A stretch of 42,769 nucleotides of DNA, taken from Campylobacterales bacterium (GTDB lineage Bacteria > Campylobacterota > Campylobacteria > Campylobacterales > JALSKU01). Each line of letters starts with the position of its first letter. Within the stretch, counting starts at the first letter, position 1. Location: assembly GCA_027044945.1 (NCBI GenBank), contig JALUBK010000001.1, forward strand, positions 1 through 42,769, written 5' to 3'. Below the pieces are notes generated by a model, which saw only the letters and a program-made list of their open reading frames with translations, was not told the origin of the DNA and made no database searches. Positions 1 through 7,858 of this stretch are shown piece after piece. Both the position numbers and the translations under genes were made by a program.

Positions 1-154
1 ATCCATCGCCCATTTTTGCCTCAAAACTAATATCATTGTCCATCCAATTCATCATACCAGCTTCTGCAACAACTGTTTCATTTGGATCTAATTCTATTTC
101 AACAATTTGTAAATCATCACCTATTATTTTGTAATCTATTTCATGACAGTGCAT
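1..154 (-). CDS. AIM24 / TIGR00266-family protein, N-terminal part only
   Basis: The first 51 residues of a protein that continues past the left edge. The read-out contains [20 protein letters not shown], then a FEAKMGDG-type segment, which matches the start of the TIGR00266/AIM24 beta-barrel family (Pfam AIM24). The molecular role of these proteins in bacteria is unclear. The ATG has an AGGAAAT ribosome-binding site on the minus strand and lies 8 bases after the stop of the preceding 84-residue gene. It is therefore probably the distal gene of the operon that begins with the Rrf2 regulator. Family recognition is good; completeness cannot be judged. Confidence 0.75.
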   Translation of the reverse strand, partial: MHCHEIDYKIIGDDLQIVEIELDPNETVVAEAGMMNWMDNDISFEAKMGDG

Positions 155-162
155 AATATTTC

Positions 163-417
163 CTAATTATTTGTAAAAAGTTTTGGTTTTGTTTTTTTGA
201 TATATTTAATAACATCTATTATTTCATCTACTCCCATTTCTTCGTCTTCATTGTTGGCATAATATTCATCTATACCATTTAAATATATTTCTATGGCATC
301 TTTTAAATTTTCTTTTTTTACTCCTGCAAAATAAAGAGCAACTTCAAGCATGTCTATTAATTGTATAGATAATTCTTCAATTTCTTTTTCTGCTTCTTTT
401 AATTCTTCTTTTTTCAT
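163..417 (-). CDS. Small conserved-looking acidic/helical protein of unknown function
   Basis: An 84-residue protein that I do not recognise. It is charged and predicted mostly helical (start [20 protein letters not shown]), with an acidic stretch NNEDEEMG in the middle and a basic C-terminal end; there is no signal peptide or membrane segment. I chose the ATG that overlaps the stop of the DHH gene (ATGA), because AAGGA sits six bases before it. A TTG two codons earlier would touch that site and is less likely. The overlap predicts translational coupling to the upstream phosphoesterase gene. Confidence 0.65.
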   Translation of the reverse strand: MKKEELKEAEKEIEELSIQLIDMLEVALYFAGVKKENLKDAIEIYLNGIDEYYANNEDEEMGVDEIIDVIKYIKKTKPKLFTNN

Positions 418-1439
418 GAACAATCCTTGTTTAAAATATCTTCAATTTGTTTTTTTATATTATCATACACAAAACTATCTTTAAAACTTTTTATAATACC
501 ACCACTTGCATTTGCATGTCCCCCACCGTTAGCTATTTCACTGGCGATTACACTTACATCAACTTTGCCATTTCCCCTAAGAGATACATTTTTTCTGGAA
601 TTTATATTCATAAAAAAGTCAAACTCAGGATTATTGACTAAAAAATCATTTCCTATAACAGAAACATTTGTGATATTGTATGTTAAAATTCCTTTTGCTC
701 CTTTATAATAAATACTCATTTGTTCTTTTTTATCAGCAAGCAAGGAAATTATATATTTTGATACAAGATTATCGAGTGTATCATCCTTGCTAAAACCTTT
801 AAAAAATTTCTTTTTTAATTTATGAAGAGCATTATCAAGAGCTATATTTGCTTGTGCTTTATCATAATATTCATAAGAATTTTTAAGCATATTAAAAATA
901 TATTCATTATTTTCTTTTGGAAACATTATCCTATTAACTTCTTTTGCATCACTTACAAGTTTAAGACATACTTTTCCGAGTTCAAAATATTTATCTTTTG
1001 AAAGCCAAATATCTATTGCATTTGTAACATCACTAAATTTTTTAAGTTTATCGTCTGGAGAAAACTTTTTAGAAAAATAATCATAAGTTATTTTAGTTGC
1101 ACATCTTTTTTCATCTAAAAAATACCATTCATATTTTTGGGCACATTCTCTGCCCGTTTTATGATGATCCAATAAGATAAGTTCTATATTTTTATTTGAT
1201 TCTTTAACTTTTTTATCTAAAATATTTGCTTGTTGCAAGGAAAGATTAAGATCAGTAATAAGAATTGTGTTATTTTCTTTTTTATCTTGTTCAATATCGC
1301 AAAAAATTTGTTCTATTTTTTGATCTATTTCATTTCCATAATTAGAATTATAAAAATTTATATTTTTGTAGTGTGATTTTGTTATTAGTTGGCAACCATA
1401 TCCATCTAAATCTATATGTGAGAGGTGATATAATTTCAT
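414..1439 (-). CDS. DHH/DHHA1 phosphoesterase, NrnA-like
   Basis: A 341-residue cytosolic DHH-family phosphoesterase. The metal-binding motifs are visible: SHIDLDG (Asp10, Asp12), ITDLN (Asp63) and LLDHHKTG (Asp91-His92-His93). A C-terminal DHHA1 substrate-binding motif GGGHANASGG lies near residue 310. Family members with this layout (NrnA, distant RecJ relatives) degrade oligoribonucleotides 2-5 nt long and/or pAp. From memory, the Helicobacter pylori homologue HP1042 also lies beside flhA, which supports the assignment. The start has AAAGGAA upstream. It begins 9 bases after flhA and overlaps the next gene, so it is part of the flhA operon. The exact substrate is inferred, not shown. Confidence 0.85.
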   Translation of the reverse strand: MKLYHLSHIDLDGYGCQLITKSHYKNINFYNSNYGNEIDQKIEQIFCDIEQDKKENNTILITDLNLSLQQANILDKKVKESNKNIELILLDHHKTGRECAQKYEWYFLDEKRCATKITYDYFSKKFSPDDKLKKFSDVTNAIDIWLSKDKYFELGKVCLKLVSDAKEVNRIMFPKENNEYIFNMLKNSYEYYDKAQANIALDNALHKLKKKFFKGFSKDDTLDNLVSKYIISLLADKKEQMSIYYKGAKGILTYNITNVSVIGNDFLVNNPEFDFFMNINSRKNVSLRGNGKVDVSVIASEIANGGGHANASGGIIKSFKDSFVYDNIKKQIEDILNKDCS

Positions 1440-1448
1440 TTTTTTCCT

Positions 1449-3599
1449 TTATAAATTATCTATTTCAATAGTATCAATGACTTCAAAAGTAACATTAGGA
1501 TCTATTTCTGCATGACTTAAAACTACAACATCCAATCCAAATTTTTCAAATATGTCTTTGATGGATTTTCTTAAAAGAGGATCAACTATAATAATAACAG
1601 GAGCTATTCCTTTTTGAAGAATTTTTGTTGCTTCACTACTCATAGTTTCAACCAATGAATTAATTTGACCAATATTCAAAAGAAGTTCTCTTGTTCCATT
1701 TTTATCATTTATTCTATCTAATAATTTTTGTTCTGTTTCAGTGTTAAATGTAACAAGTTTTAAAACACCTTTGTCATCTTTGTATAAATTTGTTATTACA
1801 CGAGAAAGTTTTGCTCTAACTTGTTCAACAATTATATCTATATTTTTTGTAATTTCAGCAACATCGCTAATAGTTTCAAGTATTGTAAGCATATCTTTTA
1901 TAGGTATTTTTTCGTGTAAAAGTGCTTTTAAAACTTTTTGTATCAGCCCAATATTTGCTACTTTTAAACAATCTTCTACAACTATTGGATAATCTTTTTT
2001 AACATTTTCTATAAGTTTGCTGACTTCTTGACGAGAAAGTAAATCTTCAGCATATTTTTTAATAAGTTCGCTCATGTGAGTTGAAATAACAGTTGCAGGA
2101 TCTATAACAGTATATCCTTTCATGATAGCATCATCTTTTTCACTTGCATCTATCCAAACAGCTTCGAGTCCAAAAGCTGGTTCTTTTGTGGATATGCCAT
2201 TGATCTCTTCAGTTGCAAGTCCGCTATCCATTGCCATAAATTTATCTGCATATATAGTTCCATCTCCTATGGCTATACCTTTTAATATTATTTGATAATT
2301 ATTTGGTTCTAATTGTAAATTATCTCTTATTCTTACTTGAGGAATTAAAAATCCATAATCTGTGGCAATTTTTTTTCTCATATTTTTTATACGAGAAAGT
2401 ATATCTCCTCCTTGAGCTGGATCAGCTAATTTTACAAGTTGATAACCAAGATCAAGTTCAAGTATTTCTTGTTTTAAAATTTCTTCAAGATTTTGTTCTT
2501 CTATTTTTCTTTCCTCTTCTGGAGTTAAGGAAGTTTTATCTTCTGTTTGCCCAAGTCCAAGCTTTTCCAAAGATTCATCTTCTGCTTCTCTTTTTTTACC
2601 AATTTTGATAAAGTATCCTAAAGCTAAAAATAAAAAGCCTACAAACAAAAGAGAAGCTGTTGGAAGTCCTGGAACTAAAGCAAATAAAACAAGAATAAAT
2701 CCAACTATATAAAGTGTTTTTTCTTCATTAATAAGTTGATTTATGACACCCTCTGCAAAATTTTCTTTGCTATCGCTAGATCGAGTTATAATAATACCTG
2801 TTGCTGTTGATACAATAAGTGCGGGGATTTGCGATACCAATCCATCACCTATAGTTAAGATAGTAAAAGTTTTTGCACTATTGCTTAAATCCATATTGTA
2901 TTGAAACATTCCTATTAAAAAACCACCTATAATGTTTATAATAGTGATGATAATTCCAGCAATAGCATCACCTTTTACAAATTTGCTAGAACCGTCCATT
3001 GCACCATAAAAATTGGCTTCTTGTAAGATTTCAGCTCTTCTTTTTTTGGCAGTAGGTTCATCTATGAGTCCTGTATTTAGATCTGCATCTATTGCCATTT
3101 GTTTTCCTGGCATTGCATCAAGAGTAAATCTTGCAGCAACTTCAGCAACTCTAGTTGATCCCTTAGTAACAACAATGAAATTTATAATAACTAAAATACT
3201 AAATACAATAACACCAATAACATAATTTCCTCCGACTACAAATTGTCCAAAACTATCGATAATACTACTGACTGCTGAAGGACCTTCATGGCCTTTACTT
3301 AATATCATTCTAGTTGTTGCAATATTGAGTGAAAGCCTGTAAAGAGTTACTATAAGTATTAAGGTAGGGAAAGTTGTTAAATCTGTTGGTTTGGGAACAT
3401 ACAAAGAGATCAAAAGAATTAAAACTGATATTGATATGGATAAAGTTAAAAAAAAGTCAAGAACATAACTTGGTAAAGGAACTATAATAATAGACAATAT
3501 AGCTATTATTAATGCTACTAATGTTAAATCTTTTGATTTTGCAATAAAATCAAGAAAGGGAGATAAAAATCCTAAAAAATTATTTTTTTTATTTTTCAT
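1449..3599 (-). CDS. flhA: Flagellar type III export gate protein FlhA
   Basis: A 716-residue inner-membrane protein of usual FlhA length. The N-terminal half (about residues 20-340) holds the predicted eight membrane helices. The cytosolic loop near residues 155-195 carries the diagnostic FHIPEP signature ([19 protein letters not shown], then [12 protein letters not shown]). After an acidic linker (about 345-385) comes the soluble C-terminal domain that docks export substrates and chaperones. FlhA forms the nonameric export gate of the flagellar basal body and uses the proton motive force. Its ATG overlaps the stop of the Rrf2 gene (ATGA), so its translation is probably coupled to that regulator. 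It implies a flagellated cell; no other flagellar gene is in the window. Confidence 0.97.
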   Translation of the reverse strand: MKNKKNNFLGFLSPFLDFIAKSKDLTLVALIIAILSIIIVPLPSYVLDFFLTLSISISVLILLISLYVPKPTDLTTFPTLILIVTLYRLSLNIATTRMILSKGHEGPSAVSSIIDSFGQFVVGGNYVIGVIVFSILVIINFIVVTKGSTRVAEVAARFTLDAMPGKQMAIDADLNTGLIDEPTAKKRRAEILQEANFYGAMDGSSKFVKGDAIAGIIITIINIIGGFLIGMFQYNMDLSNSAKTFTILTIGDGLVSQIPALIVSTATGIIITRSSDSKENFAEGVINQLINEEKTLYIVGFILVLFALVPGLPTASLLFVGFLFLALGYFIKIGKKREAEDESLEKLGLGQTEDKTSLTPEEERKIEEQNLEEILKQEILELDLGYQLVKLADPAQGGDILSRIKNMRKKIATDYGFLIPQVRIRDNLQLEPNNYQIILKGIAIGDGTIYADKFMAMDSGLATEEINGISTKEPAFGLEAVWIDASEKDDAIMKGYTVIDPATVISTHMSELIKKYAEDLLSRQEVSKLIENVKKDYPIVVEDCLKVANIGLIQKVLKALLHEKIPIKDMLTILETISDVAEITKNIDIIVEQVRAKLSRVITNLYKDDKGVLKLVTFNTETEQKLLDRINDKNGTRELLLNIGQINSLVETMSSEATKILQKGIAPVIIIVDPLLRKSIKDIFEKFGLDVVVLSHAEIDPNVTFEVIDTIEIDNL

Positions 3600-4000
3600 T
3601 CTTCTGTAATATCTTTTAATGAAATATTATTTAAAAAATCGTCTATTTTTATTTGTAAATTATTCAAAAAAGGCCATATTTGACAAGTGTCTGCTTTATT
3701 ATTTTTGCAAAGTTCTTTAGCTAAAGAGCACTCAAAAACAGTTGGGGCTTTTTTTTCTGCAAGTTCAATAATTTTTTTCAAAAAGATATCTTTAGGACTT
3801 TTGTTTAATCTAAAGCCACCTTGTGCTCCTTTATAAGATATCAAAATATTACCTCTTGCTAAATTTTGTAGAATTTTTGCTAAAAAACTTTTTGATATAT
3901 CCAATTTTTTAGATAAAGTATCTACATCTATTGGTTTTTTTTCTTTTGATATAACAATTAAAGAAAGTAAAGCATATTCACTAGCTTTGGTTAGTAACAT
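3596..4000 (-). CDS. Rrf2-family transcriptional regulator, probably Fe-S binding
   Basis: A 134-residue Rrf2 regulator. The start [18 protein letters not shown] and the winged-helix region with [12 protein letters not shown] (about residues 58-69) are typical. Three cysteines, Cys91, Cys98 and Cys106, are placed like the iron-sulphur ligands of IscR/NsrR/RsrR members. A redox-, nitric oxide- or Fe-S-responsive repressor/activator is therefore likely. The ribosome-binding site AAGGGG precedes the ATG. It is the first gene of the operon containing flhA and overlaps it by four bases. From memory, an Rrf2 gene next to flhA is also found in Campylobacter. The signal sensed and the regulon are unknown. 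Confidence 0.9.
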   Translation of the reverse strand: MLLTKASEYALLSLIVISKEKKPIDVDTLSKKLDISKSFLAKILQNLARGNILISYKGAQGGFRLNKSPKDIFLKKIIELAEKKAPTVFECSLAKELCKNNKADTCQIWPFLNNLQIKIDDFLNNISLKDITEE

Positions 4001-4029
4001 ATTGCCCCTTGTTGTTTAATAAGAGTATT

Positions 4030-4035
4030 ATTGTA
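4030..4035 (-). promoter_or_regulatory. Candidate -10 box for the Rrf2-flhA operon
   Basis: TACAAT on the minus strand, about 30 bases before the Rrf2 start, in an AT-rich divergent region of about 146 bases shared with rpsO. No convincing -35 is visible, as is usual for Campylobacterota. Confidence 0.35.
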
Positions 4036-4078
4036 CTAAATATATTCTGTTCTTTATATTAATTTATGTTTTTTTTTG

Positions 4079-4084
4079 TATAAT
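4079..4084 (+). promoter_or_regulatory. Extended -10 promoter of rpsO
   Basis: A perfect TATAAT preceded by a run of nine T and a G (TTTTTTTTTGTATAAT), the T-rich -16/extended -10 form typical of Campylobacterota housekeeping promoters. It lies about 60 bases before rpsO, whose own ribosome-binding site AGGAGGT is near perfect. Confidence 0.75.
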
Positions 4085-4146
4085 TTCATTCTAATTTAGA
4101 TTTTAGTTATTCCTATTATCTAAAAATTACCAATCAGGAGGTCATT

Positions 4147-4419
4147 ATGGCTTTGGATTCGGCTAAAAAGTTGGAAATTATCAACGAATTTGCCAAAAAA
4201 GATGGAGATACAGGTTCTACTGAAGTTCAAATAGCACTTTTAAGTGAAAGAATTAAGTATTTAACAGAGCATTTAAAAATTAACAAAAAAGATCATAGTT
4301 CTAGACTAGGGCTTTTAAAATTAGTAGGTCAAAGAAAAAGACTTTTAAGATACCTTAAAAGAAAAGATTTAGAATCTTATGCACAAACTATTTCAAAACT
4401 TTCTATAAGAGATAAATAG
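4147..4419 (+). CDS. rpsO: 30S ribosomal protein S15
   Basis: A 90-residue protein of the exact usual S15 length. Recognisable blocks are [37 protein letters not shown] and [17 protein letters not shown]15 binds helix 22 of 16S rRNA early in 30S assembly. It is preceded by AGGAGGT five bases before the ATG, and followed by a strong hairpin, so it appears to be a single-gene transcription unit. The S15 mRNA is autoregulated in several bacteria, but no such structure can be asserted here from reading alone. Confidence 0.98.
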   Translation: MALDSAKKLEIINEFAKKDGDTGSTEVQIALLSERIKYLTEHLKINKKDHSSRLGLLKLVGQRKRLLRYLKRKDLESYAQTISKLSIRDK

Positions 4420-4427
4420 AAAATTAA

Positions 4428-4462
4428 TAAACACTAGACAATTTTTTATTGCCTAGTGTTTA
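4428..4462 (+). terminator. Stem-loop after rpsO
   Basis: Arms TAAACACTAG and CTAGTGTTTA are perfectly complementary over 10 bp. Just inside them CAA and TTG extend the stem after one mismatch. The loop is T-rich, but no T run follows the 3' arm. It is probably the 3' end of the rpsO transcript (terminator or RNase-protecting hairpin). Confidence 0.6.
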
Positions 4463-4631
4463 AAACACTCCAATGCCTCATTATTTTTTAAAAAATACGA
4501 TCTAATATTATAAATTTAAGTTAAATAATATATTTATTTTAATATAATACACATTAAACCGTATATAATTTACTATATTTATGTAGAGTTGTTAAGTATT
4601 ATGGTTATAAAAAGAATTAATTGGTGCTTAC

Positions 4632-4871
4632 ATGGAGATAAATGATATATTTAATTTATTACATAATGCTATTGAAGCCCAAAATTTTGGAAAGAAGATT
4701 AGTCAAAAAGAGATGGCAAAAAAACTTGGTATCTCCATGAGAACTTATCAAGATTGGCGACTTGGCAATTCAAAGCCACAATCTGTTATGGCTGTGTTTA
4801 AATTGTTAAGCGAACTTGATGATGATGAAATTTTGAGAGTCGTAAAAAGAATAAAAAAAGAGATAAGGTAA
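4632..4871 (+). CDS. Small XRE-type helix-turn-helix protein
   Basis: A 79-residue protein consisting of little more than a Cro/CI-type helix-turn-helix domain. The core KISQKEMAKKLGISMRTYQD (residues 22-41) followed by WRLGNSKPQ fits the recognition region of HTH_3/XRE proteins. A probable DNA-binding regulator, or the antitoxin half of a small module. Only a weak GGTG site precedes the ATG. Two TATAAT-like boxes lie in the 212-base gap upstream. It is separated by 6 bases from the next small gene and probably co-transcribed with it. Its targets are unknown. Confidence 0.75.
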   Translation: MEINDIFNLLHNAIEAQNFGKKISQKEMAKKLGISMRTYQDWRLGNSKPQSVMAVFKLLSELDDDEILRVVKRIKKEIR

Positions 4872-4877
4872 TAAAAT

Positions 4878-5096
4878 ATGGCGATAACTTTAAATGAAAA
4901 AGAGAAAATAGCCCTTAATGAACTTTTTATATCTATAAAAGACAGAAAAAGTTTTTTATATAAAATAAAAAAACATAAAAAAAGTATAAAATATTTTTTG
5001 AAATTTTTTCTTATTATTAAAAGAAATCAAGTAATATCTTTTAATTTCAAAGATATTAAAAAAGATAAAAACAATAAGATCAAAGTTAGTCCATAA
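4878..5096 (+). CDS. Small basic protein of unknown function
   Basis: A 72-residue, lysine-rich protein that I do not recognise. The N-terminus MAITLNEKEKIALNELFISI looks like a folded amphipathic helix. The rest is very basic with a short hydrophobic run (YFLKFFLIIK) near residues 39-48. An AAGG site precedes the ATG. The last 70 bases overlap the 3' end of the convergent MFS gene, so the true C-terminus is uncertain. It directly follows the small XRE gene. A pair of regulator plus small basic protein could be a toxin-antitoxin-like unit, but nothing in the sequence proves this. Confidence 0.5.
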   Translation: MAITLNEKEKIALNELFISIKDRKSFLYKIKKHKKSIKYFLKFFLIIKRNQVISFNFKDIKKDKNNKIKVSP

Positions 5097-6253
5097 AGAC
5101 ATCCATAATTTAAATATTTCAATACAAAACCACCAATTACTGAGAAAAATATTCCAATTGATGTTATATTTGTTTGTAATGCTACATATATAGGTCTTTT
5201 TTCTTCAGGTGCTAAAATAAGTATCAAATTGCCAAAACTTAGTCTTAATCCGTCAGTCGCTATTCCGAAACAGAAAAATATAATATAATAATCATAAATA
5301 TTTTGTTTTGTTATCCAAGCCAATAAAATAGAGCATATTAAAATAATAATTGATATATTTACTATTATTCTATTTTTTCCTTTGGAAGATAATTTCCCCC
5401 AAATAAAATTGCTAAGCATTGCTCCAAACATTTGAACAGATATAAAAAGTCCTATGTCTGTTCCGTTTAAATGTATATATTTTTTTGCTTGAAGTATAAC
5501 AAAAGGCATGGCAAGAAGATAAGCATATGAAAATAAATATGAAAGGATTTGATTTTTTAAATGCTTATCTTGCTTGAGAATATATGTAGAATTTTTTAAA
5601 AATTTTTTAAAAGATGATTCTTTAATGGAAATATTTTTTTTGATAGGTTCTTCTATTGAGGAAAATGCTAAAAAACCAAATCCCATTAAAATAGAACTGA
5701 TAATAAATAAATAGCCATAACTATCTGGAGCTTTAAAATTATCTAAAACCCATCCTGTTGCAAGACCGCTTAGCACTGCACCAAGTCCTGTAAAAAATTG
5801 TCTGCATGCCATTGTATAACCACGATATTTGTGACTAAAAATTTTTGCTAATATTTCTCTAAAATAAATAGCTCCAAATCCTGCTGAAAAACTAAAAAAG
5901 AAAAGCCCAAGTCCTATAAAAAATAATGTTAAAGTGCTTGATTTATTTCCTATGGCAATAATGGCAAATCCGATACTAAACCAAGATATAAATCTAACAA
6001 GAAAAACTTTTTTTAAATATGGTAAAACTATTTGATAACTTTGTGCATAAAAAGCCGCAAACATTTGAACTAAAACTGCCCCACCTCTTAAAAGAGCAAC
6101 AAAAAGACCCACTAAAATAGAGCTTGAACTAAAATGATGAACAATAAGAGGTAATATAGTAGATGGTTCGGCTATAGCAGTCCCCATTCCTAAAAAAAAG
6201 CCATGAGTAACATTTTTTATATGATTTGATGTTTTGTCTATTAAATTATTCAC
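5027..6253 (-). CDS. Major facilitator superfamily transporter
   Basis: About 408 residues with around twelve hydrophobic segments, the pattern of an MFS permease. The loop after helix 2 contains AQSYQIVLPYLKK instead of a strong motif A, and the region near FFTGLGAVLSGLATGWVLD looks like helices 4-5. The substrate cannot be read from the sequence. I placed the start at a GTG eight bases after AAAGGA; a TTG two codons upstream would lie directly against that site. The gene is convergent with the small basic protein gene and divergent from the heat-shock operon. It is not obviously linked in function to either. Confidence 0.8.
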   Translation of the reverse strand: MNNLIDKTSNHIKNVTHGFFLGMGTAIAEPSTILPLIVHHFSSSSILVGLFVALLRGGAVLVQMFAAFYAQSYQIVLPYLKKVFLVRFISWFSIGFAIIAIGNKSSTLTLFFIGLGLFFFSFSAGFGAIYFREILAKIFSHKYRGYTMACRQFFTGLGAVLSGLATGWVLDNFKAPDSYGYLFIISSILMGFGFLAFSSIEEPIKKNISIKESSFKKFLKNSTYILKQDKHLKNQILSYLFSYAYLLAMPFVILQAKKYIHLNGTDIGLFISVQMFGAMLSNFIWGKLSSKGKNRIIVNISIIILICSILLAWITKQNIYDYYIIFFCFGIATDGLRLSFGNLILILAPEEKRPIYVALQTNITSIGIFFSVIGGFVLKYLNYGCLYGLTLILLFLSFLISLKLKDIT

Positions 6254-6340
6254 TATCAATTTCCTTTATAAAACTTAGAAGTATATCTAAAATAGACTTA
6301 GTGAAAGAGTATTTTTAAAATTATATTTTGAACTTTAAGC

Positions 6341-6361
6341 ATTGAGTCTATAAGACTAAGA
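6341..6361 (+). promoter_or_regulatory. HAIR-like HspR operator candidate
   Basis: ATTGAGT-N7-ACTAAGA, compared with the HspR consensus CTTGAGT-N7-ACTCAAG, matches 10 of 14 positions with the correct spacing. It lies about 32 bases upstream of the -35 of the hrcA promoter. In H. pylori and C. jejuni HspR is known to control this operon. No hspR gene is in the window, so this is a suggestion only. Confidence 0.35.
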
Positions 6362-6392
6362 TATATTTATTTAAATTTTTTATATAAAATAC

Positions 6393-6422
6393 TTGACAAT
6401 CATAGGCTCAATGTTGTATAAT
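6393..6422 (+). promoter_or_regulatory. Near-consensus promoter of hrcA-grpE-dnaK
   Basis: TTGACA and TATAAT separated by 18 bases, with TTG directly before the -10 box. It is the best sigma-70-type promoter in the window, about 42 bases upstream of the hrcA start, and sits between the HAIR-like and CIRCE-like elements. Confidence 0.85.
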
Positions 6423-6426
6423 TTCA

Positions 6427-6452
6427 TCAGCAAATAAAAGTTAGAGTGCTAA
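6427..6452 (+). promoter_or_regulatory. Degenerate CIRCE-like operator overlapping the hrcA ribosome-binding site
   Basis: The right arm GAGTGCTAA is a perfect CIRCE half-site. The left arm TCAGCAAAT is degenerate (5 of 9 to TTAGCACTC) and the spacer is 8 rather than 9. It directly follows the -10 box, and the right arm runs into AAGGAG, the hrcA ribosome-binding site. HrcA binding here would give autorepression. Confidence 0.55.
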
Positions 6453-6463
6453 GGAGTGAATAA

Positions 6464-7255
6464 ATGGGCAAAAAAGAAGTTATTTTAAATACCATTATTG
6501 AAGAGTATTTAAAAAAACATATGCCTATAGGTTCAAATGAATTAAAAAATAAATTGGAGATGGCTATTTCATCTTCTACTATCAGAGTATATTTTAAAAA
6601 ATTATCATATGAGGGTATTTTAACTCAACTTCATACAAGCAGTGGAAGAATTCCAACTCTTATGGCACTTGAAGAGTATTGGCGGGATAGTTTAGAAGAT
6701 ATTGATAGATTGGAGATTAATAATATCAAAGAACTTAAAAAATTGGTTGATGAATTTGATATATATTGTTTATTGCAATATGAAAATGCTTCTAAATTGA
6801 GTGAAATTATAAATGTAAATGATAGATTTTTATTGATTGTGTTTGAAAATAATAGTATTATTTTAAAATATAATGAAAAAGTTGAAAGATTTTTGAAAAG
6901 TTTAATTGGTTATGATATAGATAGTGTCAAATCTATATCGGTAAATGTTGGGCTTTATGAGTTAAGAAAAAAAATAGAGCAACTTTTAAATGAAAACATT
7001 GCTTTAAAAGAAAAAGAAGAAATTCTTTTTGAAATGGCAAATACACATCTAGAATATAAAAATAAAATTAATTATTTTAGAAATTCTGGTATTTTTGAAC
7101 ATTTAGAAAATGGAGTATATTTTGAAGAATTAGTGCCACAAGGCTATATGGCTTTTAAATATAATGCAGATGTTGATGACAAAAGTGCTAATATTTTATG
7201 TATAGGAAGGGTTGAAAATAATTATAAAGAATTTTTAACTCAAATAACTAATTAA
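6464..7255 (+). CDS. hrcA: Heat-inducible transcription repressor HrcA
   Basis: A 263-residue HrcA, shorter than the roughly 340 residues in Bacillus but in the size range I recall for Campylobacterota. The N-terminal winged helix carries IPIGSNEL-like (MPIGSNELKNKLEMAISSSTI) and the typical LHTSSGRIPT segment near residues 57-66. The C-terminal part is the dimerisation region. HrcA represses chaperone operons through CIRCE sites and needs GroEL for activity. It is first in a grpE-dnaK operon with a CIRCE-like element at its own ribosome-binding site, so autoregulation is likely. Confidence 0.93.
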   Translation: MGKKEVILNTIIEEYLKKHMPIGSNELKNKLEMAISSSTIRVYFKKLSYEGILTQLHTSSGRIPTLMALEEYWRDSLEDIDRLEINNIKELKKLVDEFDIYCLLQYENASKLSEIINVNDRFLLIVFENNSIILKYNEKVERFLKSLIGYDIDSVKSISVNVGLYELRKKIEQLLNENIALKEKEEILFEMANTHLEYKNKINYFRNSGIFEHLENGVYFEELVPQGYMAFKYNADVDDKSANILCIGRVENNYKEFLTQITN

Positions 7256-7279
7256 AATTTTACAAAAGGAGGTAAAAAA

Positions 7280-7834
7280 GTGAGTAATCAGGAAATAGAA
7301 GAAAATAATAATAACGAAACAGAAGAAAATGAAGAAGAGAATGAAAATTCTTTTGATGATGAATCAAATTCTTTAGAAGATGAAATAAAAGAATTAGAAG
7401 AAAAAAACAAAGAATTGGAGGATAAATATTTAAGAGCAAATGCTGAGTTTGAGAATATTAAAAAAAGACTTGAGAGAGAAAAAATGCAAGCAGTGAGTTA
7501 TGCAAATGAAGAATTTGCAAGAGATTTATTGCCTGTGATAGATTCTATGGATTTTGCAGCTAACTCAGCTAATATTGAAACAAACAACGATGAATACATT
7601 AAAAAAATAGAGGAGGGGATAAATCTTACAATTGAACAATTTAAAAAAGTTATGCAAAAACATGGTATTGAATTGATTGATGCAAATGAAGAGTTTAATC
7701 CGCATTTACATAATGCAGTTATGCAAGTTGAAAGTGAAAAGCATAAAGAAGGAGAAATAGTAGAACTTCTTCAAAAAGGTTATAAAATGAAAGATAGAGT
7801 TTTAAGACCTGCTATGGTTTCCGTAGCAAAATAA
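7280..7834 (+). CDS. grpE: DnaK nucleotide-exchange factor GrpE
   Basis: A 184-residue GrpE. A very acidic, glutamate/asparagine-rich N-terminus leads into a long coiled coil (EELEEKNKELEDKYLRANAE), followed by FENIKKRLERE, the conserved NFDSMDFA-like segment and the C-terminal beta domain ending RVLRPAMVSVAK. GrpE dimers release ADP from DnaK and act as a thermosensor. The start is GTG with AAAGGAGG seven bases upstream. It sits between hrcA and dnaK with short gaps, so co-transcription is clear. Confidence 0.95.
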   Translation: MSNQEIEENNNNETEENEEENENSFDDESNSLEDEIKELEEKNKELEDKYLRANAEFENIKKRLEREKMQAVSYANEEFARDLLPVIDSMDFAANSANIETNNDEYIKKIEEGINLTIEQFKKVMQKHGIELIDANEEFNPHLHNAVMQVESEKHKEGEIVELLQKGYKMKDRVLRPAMVSVAK

Positions 7835-7858
7835 AAAATAAAAAATAAAGGATGAAAA

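Noticed and set aside
4483-4496. ATTTTTTAAAAAAT palindrome after rpsO, considered as a second terminator.
   Set aside because: AT-only palindrome without a loop; too likely by chance in this sequence.
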